From assembly GCA_947396885.1 (NCBI GenBank), contig OX377205.1:20075407-20139406 (forward strand): 64,000 bases of DNA, written 5' to 3'. Below the pieces are notes generated by a model, which worked only from the letters and a program-made list of their open reading frames with translations, searched no databases and was not told the origin of the DNA. A program made the position numbers and the translations under genes. The stretch comes from Heligmosomoides polygyrus polygyrus (taxonomy: Eukaryota > Nematoda > Chromadorea > Rhabditida > Heligmosomidae). Shown in pieces: positions 1 through 11,085 of this stretch. Every line of letters starts with the position of its first letter. Position 1 is the stretch's first letter.

Positions 1-2283
1 TGGTGGTGTATTGTGTATGGTGAGTTACTTTTATAAAAAAAGAATTAATTACAAAATTAATTAATAATGGATACATATTGTTTAAACTTATTTGTTTACA
101 TAAACTTTTCTTCTTATTCGTCTATTTGTTTTACTTAAATTCGAATAAAGCTACTAAATAAATAAAATAAAAATTCACTCATCAAATTGATAATCAAAAT
201 GTAATTATATAAAACAGAAAAGAAAAATAGAAAATTTTATTAAAATTGAAGTTCAAGACAGAGTTAAACGAAGTCTTATTTAACGCTCTTGTTCTTCACT
301 GAAGAGCCACGGGAGGACCACAAAACAAAGGTTCGTCTGAAGAAAGTAGTGAAACGAACCTTTTTCCTACTTTTTCTTCAATCTTCTCCTCTCTCCTCTA
401 TTCTCATCTCTTCTCTCTAGTTATTTTACAGTTGTTTCCTTCCTTTATTTTCTTGTGTTTTCTATTATTAAGGGACTCCGTTGATCGGAGCTATTGTCTT
501 CATATCCTATTACATCGAGAGGCTTTAGTTTCAAAGGGCTAGTGAGCGGACATAACACAGCTTCAAAACTAAATTTTAAATCTGATTCATTGCGTATGAA
601 GTAGGTGCTTGTTACAGTCTGGTGTGAGCTAATATTGCTGCCCTCGGCTTCCATTAAAATCTAGAATAAAACAACAACGCACTACAACTTGTGCAAAGAT
701 AAGTCCATCTAAACGTATGAGCACTGATCGAGGTAAAGTAATTATGGTTCAAGTAAAGCTGTCGACAAGAGCTAGAATTTGCACGAAAGAGTAGAGAGTA
801 GAAACGAAAGGGTGACGATCGCGCCATGCACTTGGACTTCGTTGATTTTACAAGGTTAGTATGCGTGTCTAAGTTTTCCAGTATAGAAATCAAGGCGCTC
901 CTTGAATCAATAACCTCTGTTGAAAAGGTACACATTTGTGTGGTTCACAGCAAAATGGGCTAAACCAATAAGCTCCTGGGAGCTTCCCTAGTCCTTTTAA
1001 CTTGTGCTCTAAATGTGTTAGCAATAAGATTTGAGTCAAAATAAGGTATGAAAGCTCGATGTGACCTACTACGGAACTGAAACATGCGGGCGACCCTGCA
1101 CAGTCAGTCACTCACGTCTATAACTTGGAAATTCCAACGATTGCGTTACGCGATAGTTTGTAGAAAAGAGCATTTCTGCTTCTTTGCTCATACATCTAAG
1201 CCTTAGCTCTTTCTGATTGCTCTATCGGTGACAAAGTTGTAGTTCCTCGATCAGCACTCGCACGTTTTAGTGCACTCATTCTGCCACAAATTGTATTGCG
1301 TTTCAACTTTGTTTACAGCTTCGAGAAGAGCACATGATGGGGCGGTGGTCAGTTTACGGACAAATTGTAGCAGGCAATGTATCAGGCACTGCGTACACAA
1401 TCAATCGAGTCTAAGATTTAAAGTGCTAGAGGAGGGCATGGCGTAATATTGACCCTGCACATATAACACATTTTGTATTATCCTACCCTTCCATGTTTTC
1501 GCAAATTTCTCCAGCGACTTATTTAGTGCAGTGTTATGTCCTTTCATTCAGTTTGCGGTTCTTGCATCACCCTGTATTTGCGAGGTCTCTATTACCGTCT
1601 CAGCCCGCTGTTGCATTGATATTGCTATGCCAATTTCACATCGTTTCTCAAAATCAAATTAGACACTTTTAAAATCTAACTGAACACTGTTCCAAGCAGC
1701 ATATCGTCATTCCAAAGACCATGGGTAGCATGCGTCAGCCCTTTCCACCTCTCATAACATTCACGTCTTCTAGGAAGCGACTGAGGGATGCTCAGAATTC
1801 AAGCGCGACGCCTAAATGCGTGCTGTTCAATTACTGCAAGGAAGTGAATGCCGAAAAGCCTGTGTACGCGTCGGTGAGCCAGAATTTCTCCTAATGCAAC
1901 GCGAAATGTGTATATGTAATAAGGAGTATAAGCAAGTAGTAAAGCTCTGTACTGGTCAATTTCTATGGAGTGCGCCATGCATTTCGTGTGGCCATTGTGT
2001 GGTGTTTTCAGCATCGTCGCGATCAAGACAAACGATACGAAGGGAGCGTCGAGGTATTAGGGAAGAAATTTCGCTCTCGAAAAGGACAGCCCAACATACG
2101 AATGGCCGAGCAGGTGTGACTTCCTTGTTCGACATTTCATGACCCCAAATGCTAGTTCGAACGTCGTCTGTTCAGGTCGCAGCGCTGGCCGCCCTTATCG
2201 GACTGAACTTGAGGCATCTGTTGAAAGGCGACTGGGAGGAGGTGTAGCACAGATTTCAAGCCGAGAGAGTTTCGATTTCATCG
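1..2283. other. AT-rich intergenic DNA, no gene recognised
   Basis: No reading frame here has a recognisable domain, and none shows convincing splice sites joined to a conserved protein segment. The first 250 bases are strongly AT-rich. A stretch near 800-840 shares the short core GATCGCGCCATGCACT with the AT-rich dispersed repeat described elsewhere in this window. The open frame at 1,816-2,142 on + overlaps an equally long frame on the other strand and resembles nothing I know. The upstream region of the secreted-protein gene begins at about 2,200. Confidence 0.5.
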
Positions 2284-2370
2284 ATGTTGTCCTGTGATAG
2301 ACGACCTCGCCCGGACGTCCGTGTCACTAAATATTTGCCGTCAAGCCGTCCCCCGCTGATAAGCGCCGGG

Positions 2371-2377
2371 TATAAAT
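2371..2377 (+). promoter_or_regulatory. TATA box of the secreted cysteine-rich protein gene
   Basis: TATAAAT lies 54 bases upstream of the ATG at 2,425, within a locally GC-richer stretch. Spacing fits a core promoter with a short 5' UTR. This is a motif match plus position, not proof of use. Confidence 0.5.
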
Positions 2378-2424
2378 TGTTGTTGTTACGTTGTTATGGA
2401 GAGACGAGCGCGTCGTCGTACAGA

Positions 2425-5400
2425 ATGAAGTGCCTCATTGCCTGTGTTCTGCTTCTCGCAACCCTCTACGCTGTTTCGGCGGCGAAGAAATCCACGTGCT
2501 ACTCGACGCCAGACATCTGTGTGCCCTCGGTTAAACCAACCACAGGTAACAAGACGTTGATATTGTTTTCCCGTTGCTCTTGGATAATGCCGTGAGACGT
2601 AGTTTTATACTTATTTCGCTCCGGCGTGGTAAGTGCCCATATGAATCAAGCAGCAACCTTCATGAATAACTGGATGGTTGACGTAGAACTGCTAAACAAC
2701 ATCGTTTCTACCTTTAGCACTTAGTAAATCAAATTGGATACTTTAAGGGAGTAGGAATATTTTTGACATGAAAATTTAGCTTGTAAACTCGCCAAAAGAG
2801 CGCTCACCAAAGCGCCGGCTGTCGTCTGCACTCCGAAACAAGTCCCTGGTTCGGATTTCCAGCTCAAGACAATCAAAACTTCGATCCCTCCAGAGTTGGC
2901 GAATTTGTGCCAGAATTGTCTGGAAAAGGTAACGCACTGGACTATATATCTGCTGATCACAGCAAATCGTCGTATGGCCAAATACGCATTCAAATCGCCT
3001 CCACGACATCCCGTAGAAGTACAATGCGTGGCGCATCCCAAAAAGGGATGGAGTAACGGCGTCCTTTATCTTTTGAACTCGTCCATGAGGCACGTTCTAA
3101 AAGTACACTGAAACGTAATCATAAAGGATTCATCCCTACAGTCACAGGAATGTTTTTAAACTTTAAGACGAGGAAAGTCAAACTCTTCAGTCATGTCATA
3201 CATATGAAGAGAGTTCGCCGTCAACTCGTGCCGCATGTCTCGATGCTTTTCTGCAGTTTAAGTGTTGTTTACGTGGGCTGCGTATACATCAGAAAGATAA
3301 GAATTTTATGGACATGCAGACAGTTTGTTCACTTCCTTGGGACACTGTGATCAAAGCACGTTTTCACGCCCGTTTTCGTTACGAAATCGACCAGTTGGCT
3401 TTGAAAGGGTCCAGTTTGTCACGGAAGTGGTATAAATGGTAAGCGCAGAAAGCAGAGCGTTAATCAGTTCCTTTTGGGATGCGCCACGCATCCTACTTCT
3501 ACAGGGAGACGATCTGAATTCGTATTTGGCCTTGCGATGCATTGCCGAAAAACATATCGATAAATTAATTGGCGTTTTATCCTTCCCAGAGATCTGGTTT
3601 GGTACCAATTCACCGACCCCGAATGGAGTTCGCCTTAAGGCCTCTACAGAGTGTCGCGGCAGCACCGCGAGAACTCGTCCATATCGCTCCTGCCGCAGTA
3701 GGACCCACGCTGCCACTGTGGTGGAAGCCGCGGGCGGACGAGTTGTCGCGGAGCCGCCGCACGCAAAGGTCCCCGAGGGCTGCTGCAGTTTACGGCGGCT
3801 CTCACCCGCAGCGCCAGGAGCTGCGGGTGAGACCCGCCGGGGGGCGCGATAGATGGGTGTCGATTATGGCTCATCTATTTGAGAACATTTTCTTAGCGAG
3901 TCTAGATGCTAGAAATGTAATAGGTTGATGCATAATTTCTGCCCATAAAAGAGCTTGACAACCAGCAACACAATCACCGTTCGTGTCGACAAGTGGAGGC
4001 ATATGGATTCCTGCACTCAGAACGTATCGCAAAATACCTTCGCACGATGTTAGGTAACCTTAATTGTACTGCAAATCTTCGTGGCCTTCAAGCCACAAGC
4101 TAGCCGGTAGGGTTTAGGGAGAACCTTTGCACATGAATGCCACAACAAAGCAGACCGTTCCTTATAGTATGAATTATAACTGCATCGTACAGACATAAAG
4201 AGCGTTCTATTAGATTTCGGGGCTCACATTCAGGAACTCCTAACTTGGCTTAGAAAACGCTTCTTTACAATACAAAAAGCGTTTTGCTTACTACATATCT
4301 GACATTCTTAGTAGTCGCAACTACCGGTGGGCGCGTGTAGTGCAGTCGGAGGAGGCGCGACTGTCGCGTGCACCCGATACCAGGTTTCTGGTCCGGATTT
4401 CCCGCCCAGGCCAACCAAGCCTTCCATCCCTCCGAGGTCGGTGAATTGGTACCAGACTTGTCTGGGAAGGATAGAGCGCTGACTTGTTCATCGGCTGGCC
4501 ACCGCAAGTCATTGTATGGCCAAATACGCATTCATGTTGCCTCCACGACATACCGTAGAAGTAGAATGCGCTGGCGCATCCCAGAAGGGATTGAGTAACG
4601 CCGTCCTTTATCCTTTATCGCAACTACCGGCAAAAGTACGCAGTATTGCGTACAGCAACCCTTGCTGTGCCGCACCACCCGCCATTGTCATGGCGGGTCC
4701 GCGGCATCCGCAAGACTCTGCTGCCGGCCTTAGGCGGAAAATCAACAGATGACTATTCGGGGCGCAAAGGACAGTCGGCCCATCTCCGACTGTTACTTCC
4801 ATTCCTATCGTTGCTATTCCCGGCTCAGAGGGGTAGCCTCAACAAACGGATAGAAATTTTAGTATTAGCATCTTTAAGTTCAATTTTATATCATTTCAAA
4901 CGTTCTCTTTGGTGTTATACCGCTTTGCAGCTATGTGTTATTAGAGCACTTTGGTCGATTTCATGAGATAACATGAGATATCTCATGTAATAAAATACAT
5001 CTTTATGTGCGAGGTTTACGGCGAGTGTAGCGCAGTCGGAAGTGGGTGCCGGTTATCGCGTGTACCCAGGTTCCGCTTTCGGATTTTCCGCCCAGGCCAA
5101 CCAAATCTTACATCCGTCCGGGGTCGGTGAATTGTTACCAGACTTGTCTGGGAAGGATAGAGCGCTGGCTTTCATCGGCTGGCCACCGCAAGTCACTGTA
5201 TGGCCAAATACGCATTCATGTCGTCTCCACGACATCCCGTAGTAGTATAATGCGTGGCGCATCCCAAAAATGATTGAGTAACGCCTTCCTTTTTCTTTTT
5301 GAGTCACCTAAAGATTCAAATATACTATTATCACGTCAAATTGGGCACTCTTCTGGACACAGTTGGTGCCTCTGGAATGAAGGAACATCTTCAAAATTGA

Positions 5401-6573
5401 AGCGAGCTTTCAACAGGTTAAACAACAGACCCTCCTAGATGGAATAATTCTCTGTTCGAGGAAAATTTGGTTTAACTTTTTTTTGAAATTTTTTAGTCCA
5501 GCTGCCCGAATGAGTGTAATCATTTCATTAAATTTTAATTTTTTAAGAAAAATAATAAATCAACTTTCCTCTCAAAGCGCAGCGAGGCAACAATCATTTT
5601 GTGCATTAAAAGACGAGATCGCGCTATGCACTCAAAAAACTCGTCGCTTTTATTTAATCGATTGTAAGTGTTGCTTACATAAGACATCTATGTGAGTGCT
5701 CTTTACAATTATTTTCGTTGTATTGTTTACAAGTTTGAAACACCACGCGAACAGTTGCGATGATTGAACGAGGGCGAGGCGTAATCTCTTCTTTCGGCAC
5801 TAAGAAATGGCCGCAGTCCTGCTCTTTAAAACAAGCTTTAAGCAATTATTTCTCCTCTAAAAATGAGAACTTTATAAAACTTTAAACATTGTGTTCACCT
5901 ACACAATAGGTGAACACAATGTTTAAAGTTTTATAAAGTTCTCATTTTTAGAGGAGACCACAACTTCAAAGAAGTCATACTAAAATCTTCCTTGAACAAA
6001 AAAAAAATCATCCTAGCCTTTTTGGAGGGTCCCTAGTTTAATGTGAAAGGAGCTTATTTTGATATGGAAGACGTTCATTTTGATTTCAGAGACATCAAGT
6101 TTGTTCTGAAGAGTGCTCAATTTGACGTGAAAATGGCTTGGGATATCCAGCTTTCTATCCTTCTAGCCAATTCTTCGCGAAGGAATGGAATAATATCTGT
6201 TGGCCTGTAATTGACTCGAACTGCTGGCGAGAGCCGGCGCTTTTCCCAGTTCATTTGTGGCTTCGTCACGCGAACAGAAAACGAACAATATTTTCCCAGC
6301 TATGGTCTCAACACCAGCGATCTCTTCTGTTCAGGAATCGTATGGAAAGACTGCAGCGACTACTGTGTGAAGTGCAAAGGACGCGAACACGGTAAATGCC
6401 ACAAGGTGCACACATCTGACTGCAAGGACGGATACCGCTGCGGGTAAGAGCCGGCCGAAACGCCAGAAGGCCCGAAAAACCCCGTTTAAATGAACCATTT
6501 CAGATGCCTCGGCAAGCATGTGGCCAAATCCGAAGTACTCCAGGACGCCGCCACGTGTAGACTCGGTCTGTGA
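2425..6573 (+). CDS. Small secreted cysteine-rich protein (three exons placed, first join unresolved)
   Basis: Exon 1 (2,425-2,545) starts at ATG and encodes MKCLIACVLLLATLYAVSAA, a clear signal peptide, then KKSTCYSTPDICVPSVKPTT before the donor CAG/GTAACA. Exon 2 (6,250-6,443) follows a TTTTCCCAG acceptor, carries eight cysteines and ends at GG/GTAAGA. Exon 3 (6,504-6,573) follows TTTCAG, joins exon 2 in phase and adds two cysteines before TGA. With two cysteines from exon 1 the mature protein would have twelve, so six disulfides are possible. Exon 1 ends in phase 1 but exon 2 needs phase 0, so either a small exon is missing in the 3.7-kb gap, another donor is used, or exon 1 belongs to a different gene. 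I do not recognise the family. It converges on the cyclophilin gene, whose stop codon is 129 bases away. Confidence 0.55.
2790..3085 (+). repeat. tRNA-derived SINE-like repeat, family A, diverged copy
   Basis: The B-box-like GGTTCGGATTTCC near 2,850 and the body (GTATGGCCAAATACGCATTC near 2,972, CTCCACGACATCCCGTAG near 2,999, GCGTGGCGCATCCC near 3,025) match the other copies in this window. The 5' A-box part is eroded. It sits in the presumed first intron of the cysteine-rich gene. Confidence 0.7.
3455..3630 (-). repeat. tRNA-derived SINE-like repeat, family A, 3' part
   Basis: In reverse orientation the stretch holds the same 3' half as the other family A copies: GGATGCGCCACGC, the ACTTCTAC stretch, TTATCCTTCCCAGA and GGTACCAATTCACCGACC. 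It ends abruptly at about 3,625 where GC-rich DNA begins, so the 5' tRNA-like half is missing. Confidence 0.65.
4325..4620 (+). repeat. tRNA-derived SINE-like repeat, family A, near full-length
   Basis: A copy of about 290 bp. It begins GGGCGCGTGTAGTGCAGTCGG, where TAGTGCAGTCGG resembles a tRNA A box. A GGTCCGGATTTCC B-box-like element follows about 50 bases later. The remainder is the shared family body ending in TAACGCCGTCCTTTATCC. It resembles an RNA polymerase III-type head joined to an unrelated tail. Confidence 0.75.
5018..5305 (+). repeat. tRNA-derived SINE-like repeat, family A, near full-length
   Basis: GCGAGTGTAGCGCAGTCGG contains an almost ideal A box (TAGCGCAGTCGG). TTCGGATTTTCC stands at the B-box position, and the family body continues to the TAACGCCTTCCTTTTTC end. 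It lies in the same orientation as the 4,325 copy and about 700 bases away, but the DNA between them is not shared, so this is not a tandem duplication. Confidence 0.75.
5320..6130. repeat. AT-rich dispersed repeat with a 50-bp perfect hairpin
   Basis: This AT-rich unit recurs, diverged, near 15.1, 24.5, 25.5, 32, 34, 39 and 60.6 kb. Shared landmarks are a GATCGCGCYATGCACTC core followed by TTTTTATTYRATTGA, and a terminal stretch with GTCCAATTTGACGTGAAAATGG-like units. I see no coding capacity. Positions 5,851-5,900 and 5,908-5,957 form a perfect 50-bp inverted repeat with a 7-base loop. Confidence 0.6.
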
Positions 6574-6624
6574 GACGCTCGCCGCAACGGAATGCTCTTC
6601 ATTGCACATTTGGGCGTACTGCGG

Positions 6625-6630
6625 AATAAA
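6625..6630 (+). terminator. Polyadenylation signal of the cysteine-rich protein gene
   Basis: AATAAA begins 52 bases after the TGA stop at 6,573. It lies between this gene and the convergent cyclophilin stop codon (6,702), so the two 3' UTRs probably abut or overlap. Confidence 0.5.
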
Positions 6631-6701
6631 TTAAGTCTCAAAGGCACACAGAACAGGGCACACGCGGTAGACGAATCAGAAGACACAGCAGGATCAGACG
6701 G

Positions 6702-9700
6702 CTATTCTGCGTCCGCTTTGTCGACGGAGAACGGGACGCTGACCGCCTCGTGGCCGGCGGCCGAGATGATCACGTCGTCTATCGGCTTGTCACCGGCGCC
6801 TTTCGGCACCGTCTCGATCGCTCGCACCACGTCCATTCCTTCCAGCACCTGAATTACACACTGCTTAAGCAACGAGCAGATTATCTACAAGAAAGCCACA
6901 GTTTAACCAAGTCTGAAGTTGGAACCACGGCGCAATACTGGTGCTTTCAAACACCGTGCCAGTATTAGGTTGGAAAAACGTTTCTTCAACCTTCGAGAAG
7001 TTTTTTACCGTTCTCCTTGTAAACACACTAGCCAGTATTGATCGCTGATTTCATAATCCTATCACACCGTTATCACGAGGACACAGGTCAAGACCCTTCT
7101 TGTACTTCGTTATCTGTCCAATGTTCTGGACTCAATGCCAGATCTACCTCATGGCCATTTTCGGAACGTCATTCTTCTTGAATTCATTAAAGAATCTACA
7201 GCGTGTCAGGCAGCCGACCAAATTAACCATATGTATATGGCTTGGGATCTACTACTCATCGCGCCTGTTATGAGTGGTTCGGAAAGTTTTTAAAGGGAGA
7301 TTATTCCCTCGAGGACAAAGCAAGGTCAGGAAGGCCAACTGAATTGGACGACACTGAACTACTCCATCTTCTTCGTAGCGATGGTAGGGAAAAGACACGT
7401 CGACTGGCAGAGAAGTGTCTAGAATAGTAGGAATCCATCTGAAGGGGCTTAGCTTTGCATGGAAATTGAGAGCTTGGATTCCACATGCCCTGTCAGACAC
7501 TCAGTGCAAAACCACATGTTGCAAGACTCACAAGAGAAACAAGAAAGGAGCTGGCCTGGGAGGTACTGCCACATCCACCGTATAGCCCTGACGGTTCGCC
7601 CCTTCCGACTACCGTCTCTTCCATACTCTCAAGCGAGAAATTGGAGAGGAATATTTTGAAACGGATGAAGACCCCAAAAATTGGATTCAGCAATGGTACG
7701 ACTCGAGAACAGCAGTCCTTTAAGCGAGAGGAATCAGAGAAGCACCCAGTCTTTGGAAAAGTATAGTGGAACAAAATGGAGTTTATCTCAATTGATCTGA
7801 CATTGCAGTTGTGAAGTAATAAATCTTTGAAAAAATGAAAAGACTTTTTTCCAACCTAACAGAATGCATGGCGCACCTCGAAGAATGTTCGATTTAGCCC
7901 GACCTTTCCCTTTATTGAACATGCCTATCTTTTCCAAACAATTTATGTCCACATTTTTACGACAAGTAGAATATGGGTATGTGGTGTCTTCAAGGCAATG
8001 GCATGACATTTTTGTTCTACAGGGCAGAATATCCTACCGTTTTGCCTTGCGAATTTTCCCTTTTCAAGTTCTATTTTTCCACTGTTCGATTGAAGCCACA
8101 AACTGGATGCAGACTATACACTATTACGTTGAGCATAACGGACAATTTTTAAATCTTCAAAATATTTTATGTGTATTCAATCATCTTCCATTAAAAAGCA
8201 AATGTTAGGATGGTATCGAAGTCAAAATGCTAGGCTTACCGTGAGACTTCCAATGGTAGGCCTAAATGGCGGAAGTGATGCATATGCACAGAAGCACCTC
8301 TGCTTCAGAAATGCGAAAATGCAAGTATCTCGTTTCGCATCGTGCAAAGAACAGTGTCGCAGCCGATTAAATTAAGAACTGGGTGTAGTAGTCTCTCGCA
8401 GTTGGGTGTTTGCTTCGTTCTCAGCACCGGCAATCGGTGGTTTAGGGGTAGTGTGGCGGACTTATGAAAAAGAGGTTTAGGGTTCGGATCCGGTCGCTCT
8501 GATTCCGTTGCGCGTGGTCATCAAAGTAAAGATTCAAGTCATTTCCTTTAAGCCTCAAGTGGCTGGTGCTGAGGTTGTAAGCTCTGATAACGATGTCTCG
8601 TCGCGATCAAAACTCTAGTGCCAGGCGGGACTTTGCTATTGAAACCAATAATCCTTGCTTTACATGCATATAAAACTGAATCACAACCAATGGATTCGAA
8701 CCCTTGGCCTCTTCCCTATGACCGCCCCACCCTCACTCCTTGGTCACCGATGAGGGCGAAGCGAACCCCTAGCTGCGAAAAGCTACTGCACCCTGTCTTT
8801 ATTCGGCTGAATCTCTCTTCTTCGCAGAACTCGAGTCGAGGTCATCTTCGTATTTCTGAGGCAGAGGCACTTCTCTGAAGTTCAGACCTACCGTCGGGAT
8901 AGGTTCTGTAAGACACGTTTCCGGACGCTATCGGAGTAAGTATCTTTAAGTGGAGTGGGAAGGAAAGAATCAAGAAGTAAAGATAAGATGCAAAGGATGG
9001 CGCTAAGGCGCTAATCATTTCCTTTTTGCGATGTAAAAAAGGAAATTCGAACCAAAAACCTATGATCGGGTGCACATAACAGCCGGCATCTCATCCGGCT
9101 GCGCTATTATGTGTCACAGATAAGAGTTGAGAAGGTAGTACACACAAAAACCTAGTCAAAGAAAAGACAGCGATTTTACTGTAGAAATGTACTATAGAGT
9201 CGCCGCGCGATTTCATGGGTAAACACGAGCAACGGGTGGTGCGGCCACGTACTGTTTTCGGCCAAAATGACGACGTGAGGGGTAAGATGACCTTTATACT
9301 TACATAGGTTATATTGCGAGAGAATCATAATCATCACTGGTGCATAGAAATCCCACCTAGGAACACAGTACGAGTAATACGCAGATGGTACAACGAGCGT
9401 GATGCAGAAGATTGTAATGTGGCTAATCCTTTCCATGTGGTTGTTGTCACTTTTGCCATCGCTATGGAAGAGACGTGGGGTATATGTCGCGAATGAGAGC
9501 CGCATCGTGGGGTGGGAACGCGCCAACCAATCAGGCCGCATCGAATGGGCGAGCCATTCAGAGAGTGCGTGTACGGCCGCTACGCCGATGGCCTGTAGTG
9601 TGTTCAGTCGATGTTCCGCTTGATTATGATAAACTGGCACATTCCCACTTCACGACATGGACCCAGGTGTGGTTCCATTTTTCTGGGATAACGGACTCGT

Positions 9701-10373
9701 AACGGTGTTGAAACTGGCCCACCTTTCCGAAGACCACATGACGTCCGTCGAGCCACGGCGTCTTCTTGACGGTGATGAAGAACTGGCTGGCGTTGGTGTC
9801 CTTCCCGGCGTTCGCCATCGATACCCAGCCAGCACCGTAGTGCTTCAGTTTGAAGTTCTCGTCGGGGAATTTCTCTCCATAGATGGACCTGCAAGCGTAT
9901 CCCGTTGCAATCTGACCTTTCCTAGTACAAACCCGCCGTCAGAACGTACTTTCCTCCAGTTCCGTCTCCATTTATAAAGTCTCCACCTTGGATCATGAAC
10001 TCCGCAATGACACGGTGGAACTTGCTACCAACGTAGCCTTCACCCTAGAGTATAGGCGCATTCAGTACAATGAGAGACGCATTCAAAACGGGCCGATCCA
10101 CCTTCGGTTTCTTGGCCAGCTCGATAAAGTTCTGTGCGGTCTTCGGCACCGTCTTGCCAAACAGGCCGATGACGATCCTTCCCATCTGCACGCCATTCGA
10201 TTCGATGTCAAACCAGACCTAAACTAGTGGAACGATGGATCTCAAGCACTAATTATGAGCAGAATCAACTTCAGTACCTTGTCGGTGACCTTCGGACCTT
10301 TGGGCTTTGCAGTTGTCGTTTCGGTGGCGCTAGCAGCGGCCAAGCAAAACACGAACCAAACCAGCCGGCTCAT
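6702..10373 (-). CDS. Secretory-pathway cyclophilin, peptidyl-prolyl cis-trans isomerase (PPIB-like)
   Basis: Catalyses cis-trans isomerisation of proline peptide bonds, probably in the ER. Five exons join in phase to 206 residues: 10,373-10,278, 10,218-10,102, 10,044-9,950, 9,888-9,723 and 6,848-6,702. Exon 1 gives the signal peptide [16 protein letters not shown], so the product enters the secretory pathway. The catalytic strand [17 protein letters not shown] has the active-site Arg, Phe, Met and Gln. [14 protein letters not shown] and [10 protein letters not shown] supply the rest of the pocket, including the drug-binding Trp. The C-terminus ends DKADAE with no KDEL signal. Length fits cyclophilin B (about 210). 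The last intron (6,849-9,722) is much longer than the others and carries a deleted mariner element. A TATA-like motif precedes exon 1. Convergent with the cysteine-rich gene. Confidence 0.93.
6965..7859 (+). mobile_element. Internally deleted mariner transposon in a cyclophilin intron
   Basis: The left end TTAGGTTGGAAAAACGTTTC and the right end GACTTTTTTCCAACCTAA form terminal inverted repeats. A TA dinucleotide flanks the left end; the right flank has mutated. The + strand carries a transposase remnant: [20 protein letters not shown] and [16 protein letters not shown] from the N-terminal helix-turn-helix region, and a short C-terminal part near 7,590-7,760. At 895 bp it is about 355 bp shorter than its relative at 52,025-53,275 and lacks the middle of the transposase, so it cannot move by itself. 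It lies inside cyclophilin intron 4, opposite to the gene. Confidence 0.85.
7860..9722. other. Rest of cyclophilin intron 4, repeats and unassigned sequence
   Basis: Apart from a family B SINE-like piece near 8,440-8,660 I see no gene here. The longest frame (9,176-9,640 on -, 154 codons) has overlapping frames of similar size on the other strand and no recognisable domain. 9,480-9,600 is locally GC-richer. Confidence 0.5.
8440..8660 (-). repeat. tRNA-like SINE family B copy
   Basis: In reverse orientation 8,540-8,640 reads as the family B tail (AGCGCCAGG-like end, GATCAAAACTC, ATAACGATGTC, GAGGTTGTAAGCT, CCTCAAGTGGCT). The adjoining 8,450-8,500 has a tRNA-like B box, GGTTCGGATCC. The same tail occurs at 17.4, 18.6 and 30.1 kb. 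Confidence 0.55.
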
Positions 10374-10461
10374 ACCTTGTAACGCTAGAGGTCTATCGAT
10401 GCAGACCAACTGTGAATGACCGTAAAAACACGAAAAAACTAGCAGATCGTCACCGCAATTC

Positions 10462-10468
10462 TTTTATA
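10462..10468 (-). promoter_or_regulatory. TATA-like element upstream of the cyclophilin gene
   Basis: On the minus strand ATTATAAAAG lies about 90 bases upstream of the cyclophilin ATG. Position and sequence fit a core promoter, but nematode genes often lack one, so this is only suggestive. Confidence 0.35.
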
Positions 10469-10479
10469 ATCCCGCTTAT

Positions 10480-11085
10480 AGAGGGTGGCCCATAATTATT
10501 GCAACAAAAACTTAGAGGGTTAGAATGAACCAGACATAATTGATCGTGAGTTTGAGACACCATTTACTTCTGTTTACAAGATCACGATGAACAAAGGATA
10601 CGGAGAAGAAGTCCACGAGCACAATTATCAAAAATTAGGTGGGTCGGACACGTAACAAGTCCCACCAACATGCGCTGGGTGAGAGCTATAATTTGCGATT
10701 TCACGAGGTATAAGAAACTTCCCGCATTTTGGTAGGATTCCCTTTTGAAAGCCTTAACGCATGACTGTGTATGACGCAATTCGTGCTCCTCAAGTGATTA
10801 GGATCTGCTCTGGCATGCGACAGAGACGAGCGTACGCTGGTAACCGCTCGATCGACAGTCAGCGGGAGGATAGAATTTTAATGAATCAAACTGGGGTTAG
10901 ATGTAACGCAATCGTACGCGGAAACAAGGTTCTCTGATTCAACAGACTTTTTCTAGCCTCTAGTTTGGTTGAAAGTTAGCGGCGTCTGTTGAAGAGATTG
11001 GTTGATATGCTTTCTAAGAACGTATCAGCCGTACTGAGAAACTCGGCGGTTCCTACGACCTAGTTCTACGAACTCGTTGACTAGA
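10480..11085. other. Intergenic DNA, no feature recognised
   Basis: Between the cyclophilin promoter and the RTE fragment I found no coding region, tRNA or repeat shared with the rest of the window. The short frames here overlap on both strands. Confidence 0.4.

Noticed and set aside
1816..2142. 108-codon frame on + upstream of the secreted-protein gene
   Set aside because: No signal peptide or domain and a comparable antisense frame; it could be upstream untranslated or spacer DNA.
9176..9640. 154-codon frame on - inside cyclophilin intron 4
   Set aside because: No recognisable motif, overlaps + frames of 60-75 codons, and the cyclophilin exons on both sides splice across it.
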